A stretch of 64,000 nt of DNA from Vibrio campbellii CAIM 519 = NBRC 15631 = ATCC 25920. Its GTDB lineage: Bacteria > Pseudomonadota > Gammaproteobacteria > Enterobacterales > Vibrionaceae. This document shows positions 62,587 to 64,000 of this stretch, piece by piece (the first letter of the stretch is position 1; the number at the start of each line of letters is the position of its first letter). The stretch covers positions 248,001 through 312,000 of the forward strand of contig NZ_CP015864.1 in NCBI RefSeq assembly GCF_002163755.1, read 5' to 3'. The position numbers were made by a program, and so were the translations under genes. Below the pieces are notes generated by a model that searched no databases, had not been told where the DNA came from, and worked only from the letters and a program-made list of their open reading frames with translations.

Positions 62587-62706
62587 ATGATGTTAATTGC
62601 GATTCGATTGGTGAAGCTTGCCGTTATCTGTTCGGTGTTCTTTACCATCTACGATTTGATTGCATTCGGTGAGGTGACTTGGATTAACCGTTTCTTCAAC
62701 CTGTAA
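62587..62706 (+). CDS. Small single-pass membrane protein
   Basis: 39 residues: MMLIAIRLVKLAVICSVFFT and a short tail ending WINRFFNL. One strongly hydrophobic segment, basic at the N-side. GTGGGAAG precedes the ATG, and a terminator follows at once, which supports a real gene. The function is unknown. It is divergent from the NfeD gene. Confidence 0.6.
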   Translation: MMLIAIRLVKLAVICSVFFTIYDLIAFGEVTWINRFFNL

Positions 62707-62714
62707 TCCGAAAG

Positions 62715-62740
62715 ATAAAGGGGCTAAAGCGCCCCTTTTT
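62715..62740. terminator. Terminator after the small membrane protein gene
   Basis: AAAGGGGC-TAAA-GCGCCCCTTTTT. It also lies just past the convergent gene that ends at 62747. Confidence 0.85.
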
Positions 62741-62746
62741 GCCTGT

Positions 62747-64000
62747 CTAGTTTGCCAGTTCTGGTTCTGGAAGGTGACTGTTTACCACTGACATGTGTTG
62801 ACAGCGATCTTGAGCGAGGAAGAGGAACTTGTCATAACCACTTTGCTCTAGTTCCTCACGAGAAACCAATTGTTTAACGATGTTATCGCATCGTTTGATC
62901 AACACTTCGACTTCCAACAAAGACTTGTCGCTTGGAAAGGCTCGCGTCAGTACTTTAATGATGTTGATGCACACCGTGCGTAGCAATGGACAACGGGTCT
63001 GTAGCTCAATCAAAGCATCAATCAAGGCTTGATAGTCCTGTTCTGCCGCTCGGATTTTTCTGTATTGCTCTTGCATCCAAGTTTGGCGTTCTGCATTGTC
63101 TGTTTCTAGGGCGCGACCAAGGGTAATCTTACTCGAAAGAATCGTGTCACTTGAGTCGGTTTGTAGATTCTCAAAACACCAAGTAATGGCGTTGGAAAAC
63201 TCTGATTCAAAGTTCATCTCATGTAGCAACCACGCTAGGTGAAATTGCGCATAAAAGTGAGCGAAGGGCTTACGTCGATACAAATCACTGAGCACTTTAA
63301 ACGCTGAGACGTACTGGTTTTCTTCAATGGCAATGTTCGCGGCGAACAGGTCGAGCTCGTCTTGAATTGCCCTGTTTTCTGGCCCGCTCGTGATCGACTT
63401 AAATAAGTTTTTGGCTTGAACAAGAAGATCCTCTCGGCCTTCAAGTTTACGCACACGATAGAGCAAGATTCGAATCATGTTGAGCTTGGCAAAGGTATTG
63501 TTACGGTAAGTGTCTTTGTTGATCTCCATGTATACATGGTAGTGCTTTAACGCAGAACGATAGTCATGTTCCGCCAAGCATAGATTGACGATCACCAGTT
63601 CACGCTCCGAATTGCCTTCAACCCAGCTGTTTGCCAATTCCAAATGCCCAATTGCACTTGGTACTTCTCGGTTAAGCATGCTGAAGTTAGCCGCGCACTC
63701 GCGTATCTCTACGTTGTTTGGTGACTCTTCTAACAAGGCGCGTACTAAGCGTTGTGCTTCGTCGTGTTCACCCAGTGTGATTAGCGTGTTTGCTAAGCCG
63801 ATTTTTGCCCAGTTAACGTCTTTACGTTCAATGACTTGCTCGTAAACGACTTTGGCTTCTTGATGCAGCTTCAAACGCGTTAAGAAGTCGGCCCGAAACT
63901 TTTCGATAATGAAAAAATACTCAGAATGAAATGGTGTCAGCTCATCGCATGCTTCTAATCCTGTATGCGCATCGTTGTTGATCTCTGCTTGATAGATGGC
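62747..64000 (-). CDS. TPR-rich protein, C-terminal part (5' end outside window)
   Basis: The frame is open to the right edge, so this is the last roughly 417 residues; a TTG at 63874 is internal. The sequence is a superhelix of TPR-like helices (KIGLANTLITLGEHDEAQRL, IRECAANFSMLNREVPSAIG, AFKVLSDLYRRKPFAHFYAQ). Several vibrio proteins of this kind carry an N-terminal response-regulator domain, which would be outside the window, so that link is only recalled, not seen. It probably binds partner proteins. Confidence 0.82.
   Translation of the reverse strand, partial: AIYQAEINNDAHTGLEACDELTPFHSEYFFIIEKFRADFLTRLKLHQEAKVVYEQVIERKDVNWAKIGLANTLITLGEHDEAQRLVRALLEESPNNVEIRECAANFSMLNREVPSAIGHLELANSWVEGNSERELVIVNLCLAEHDYRSALKHYHVYMEINKDTYRNNTFAKLNMIRILLYRVRKLEGREDLLVQAKNLFKSITSGPENRAIQDELDLFAANIAIEENQYVSAFKVLSDLYRRKPFAHFYAQFHLAWLLHEMNFESEFSNAITWCFENLQTDSSDTILSSKITLGRALETDNAERQTWMQEQYRKIRAAEQDYQALIDALIELQTRCPLLRTVCINIIKVLTRAFPSDKSLLEVEVLIKRCDNIVKQLVSREELEQSGYDKFLFLAQDRCQHMSVVNSHLPEPELAN

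Overview
The window looks like part of the smaller chromosome (chromosome II) of a Vibrio of the Harveyi clade (V. harveyi, V. campbellii and relatives). The main evidence is a decayed V. harveyi-type lux operon. Its luxB and luxG are full length and, from memory, nearly identical to the V. harveyi proteins. The choline-to-betaine operon and the Tad pilus locus are also typical of these vibrios. Species assignment is by recall, not by alignment. I see no rRNA, tRNA, CRISPR array, intact insertion sequence or replication origin.

Layout. 1-8.3 kb: the 3' end of a chemoreceptor gene, transketolase and transaldolase, a divergent SorC-family regulator with a cluster of similar palindromes in front of it, a secreted GH18 chitinase, a sulfurtransferase and a small membrane protein. 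8.4-11 kb: a secreted LruC-domain protein and an overlapping downstream gene. 11.5-14.3 kb: the relic lux operon. Pieces of luxC run straight into the 3' part of luxA; luxB is intact, luxE is reduced to 51 codons, luxG is intact and luxH is two broken ends. luxD is gone. 14.3-27.6 kb: housekeeping genes, namely moeB-moeA, folE, a TehA/TDT-type transporter, the ClC antiporter clcA, a repressor-like regulator, an aldo/keto reductase, a response regulator-CheC protein paired with a PAS protein, the bifunctional NAD(P)HX repair enzyme and guaC. guaC is preceded by a structured leader or small-RNA candidate.

27.6-36.7 kb is an accessory, AT-rich stretch. It has long gene-poor gaps, several predicted exported proteins of unknown role, diverged duplicated non-coding blocks, an IS630-type transposase fragment and a broken BspA-like repeat gene. 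36.7-51.3 kb holds a LysR regulator divergent from a complete Tad (tight adherence) pilus cluster: flp, prepilin peptidase, RcpC/CpaB, secretin, a small lipoprotein, TadZ, TadA, TadB, TadC, TadD, three pseudopilin-like proteins (TadE, TadF, TadG), an OmpA-like protein and a large exported coiled-coil protein. An exact inverted repeat sits just upstream of flp.

52.3-59.2 kb is the osmoprotection operon betI-betB-betA-choX-choW-choV, with a BetI-like operator in front. It makes glycine betaine from choline and imports choline or betaine by an ABC transporter. 59.3-64 kb: a nitroreductase, a slipin/NfeD membrane-quality pair, a 39-residue membrane peptide and the C-terminal part of a TPR-rich protein that runs off the window.

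The most notable theme is gene decay: five lux genes affected, an EAL-domain tail, a small periplasmic protein gene with an early stop and a frameshift, and a BspA-like gene with a one-base frameshift. The best candidates for new regulatory biology are the guaC leader, the tal-sorC palindromes, the LysR-tad inverted repeat, and a shared intercistronic hairpin core found in both the lux and bet-cho operons.
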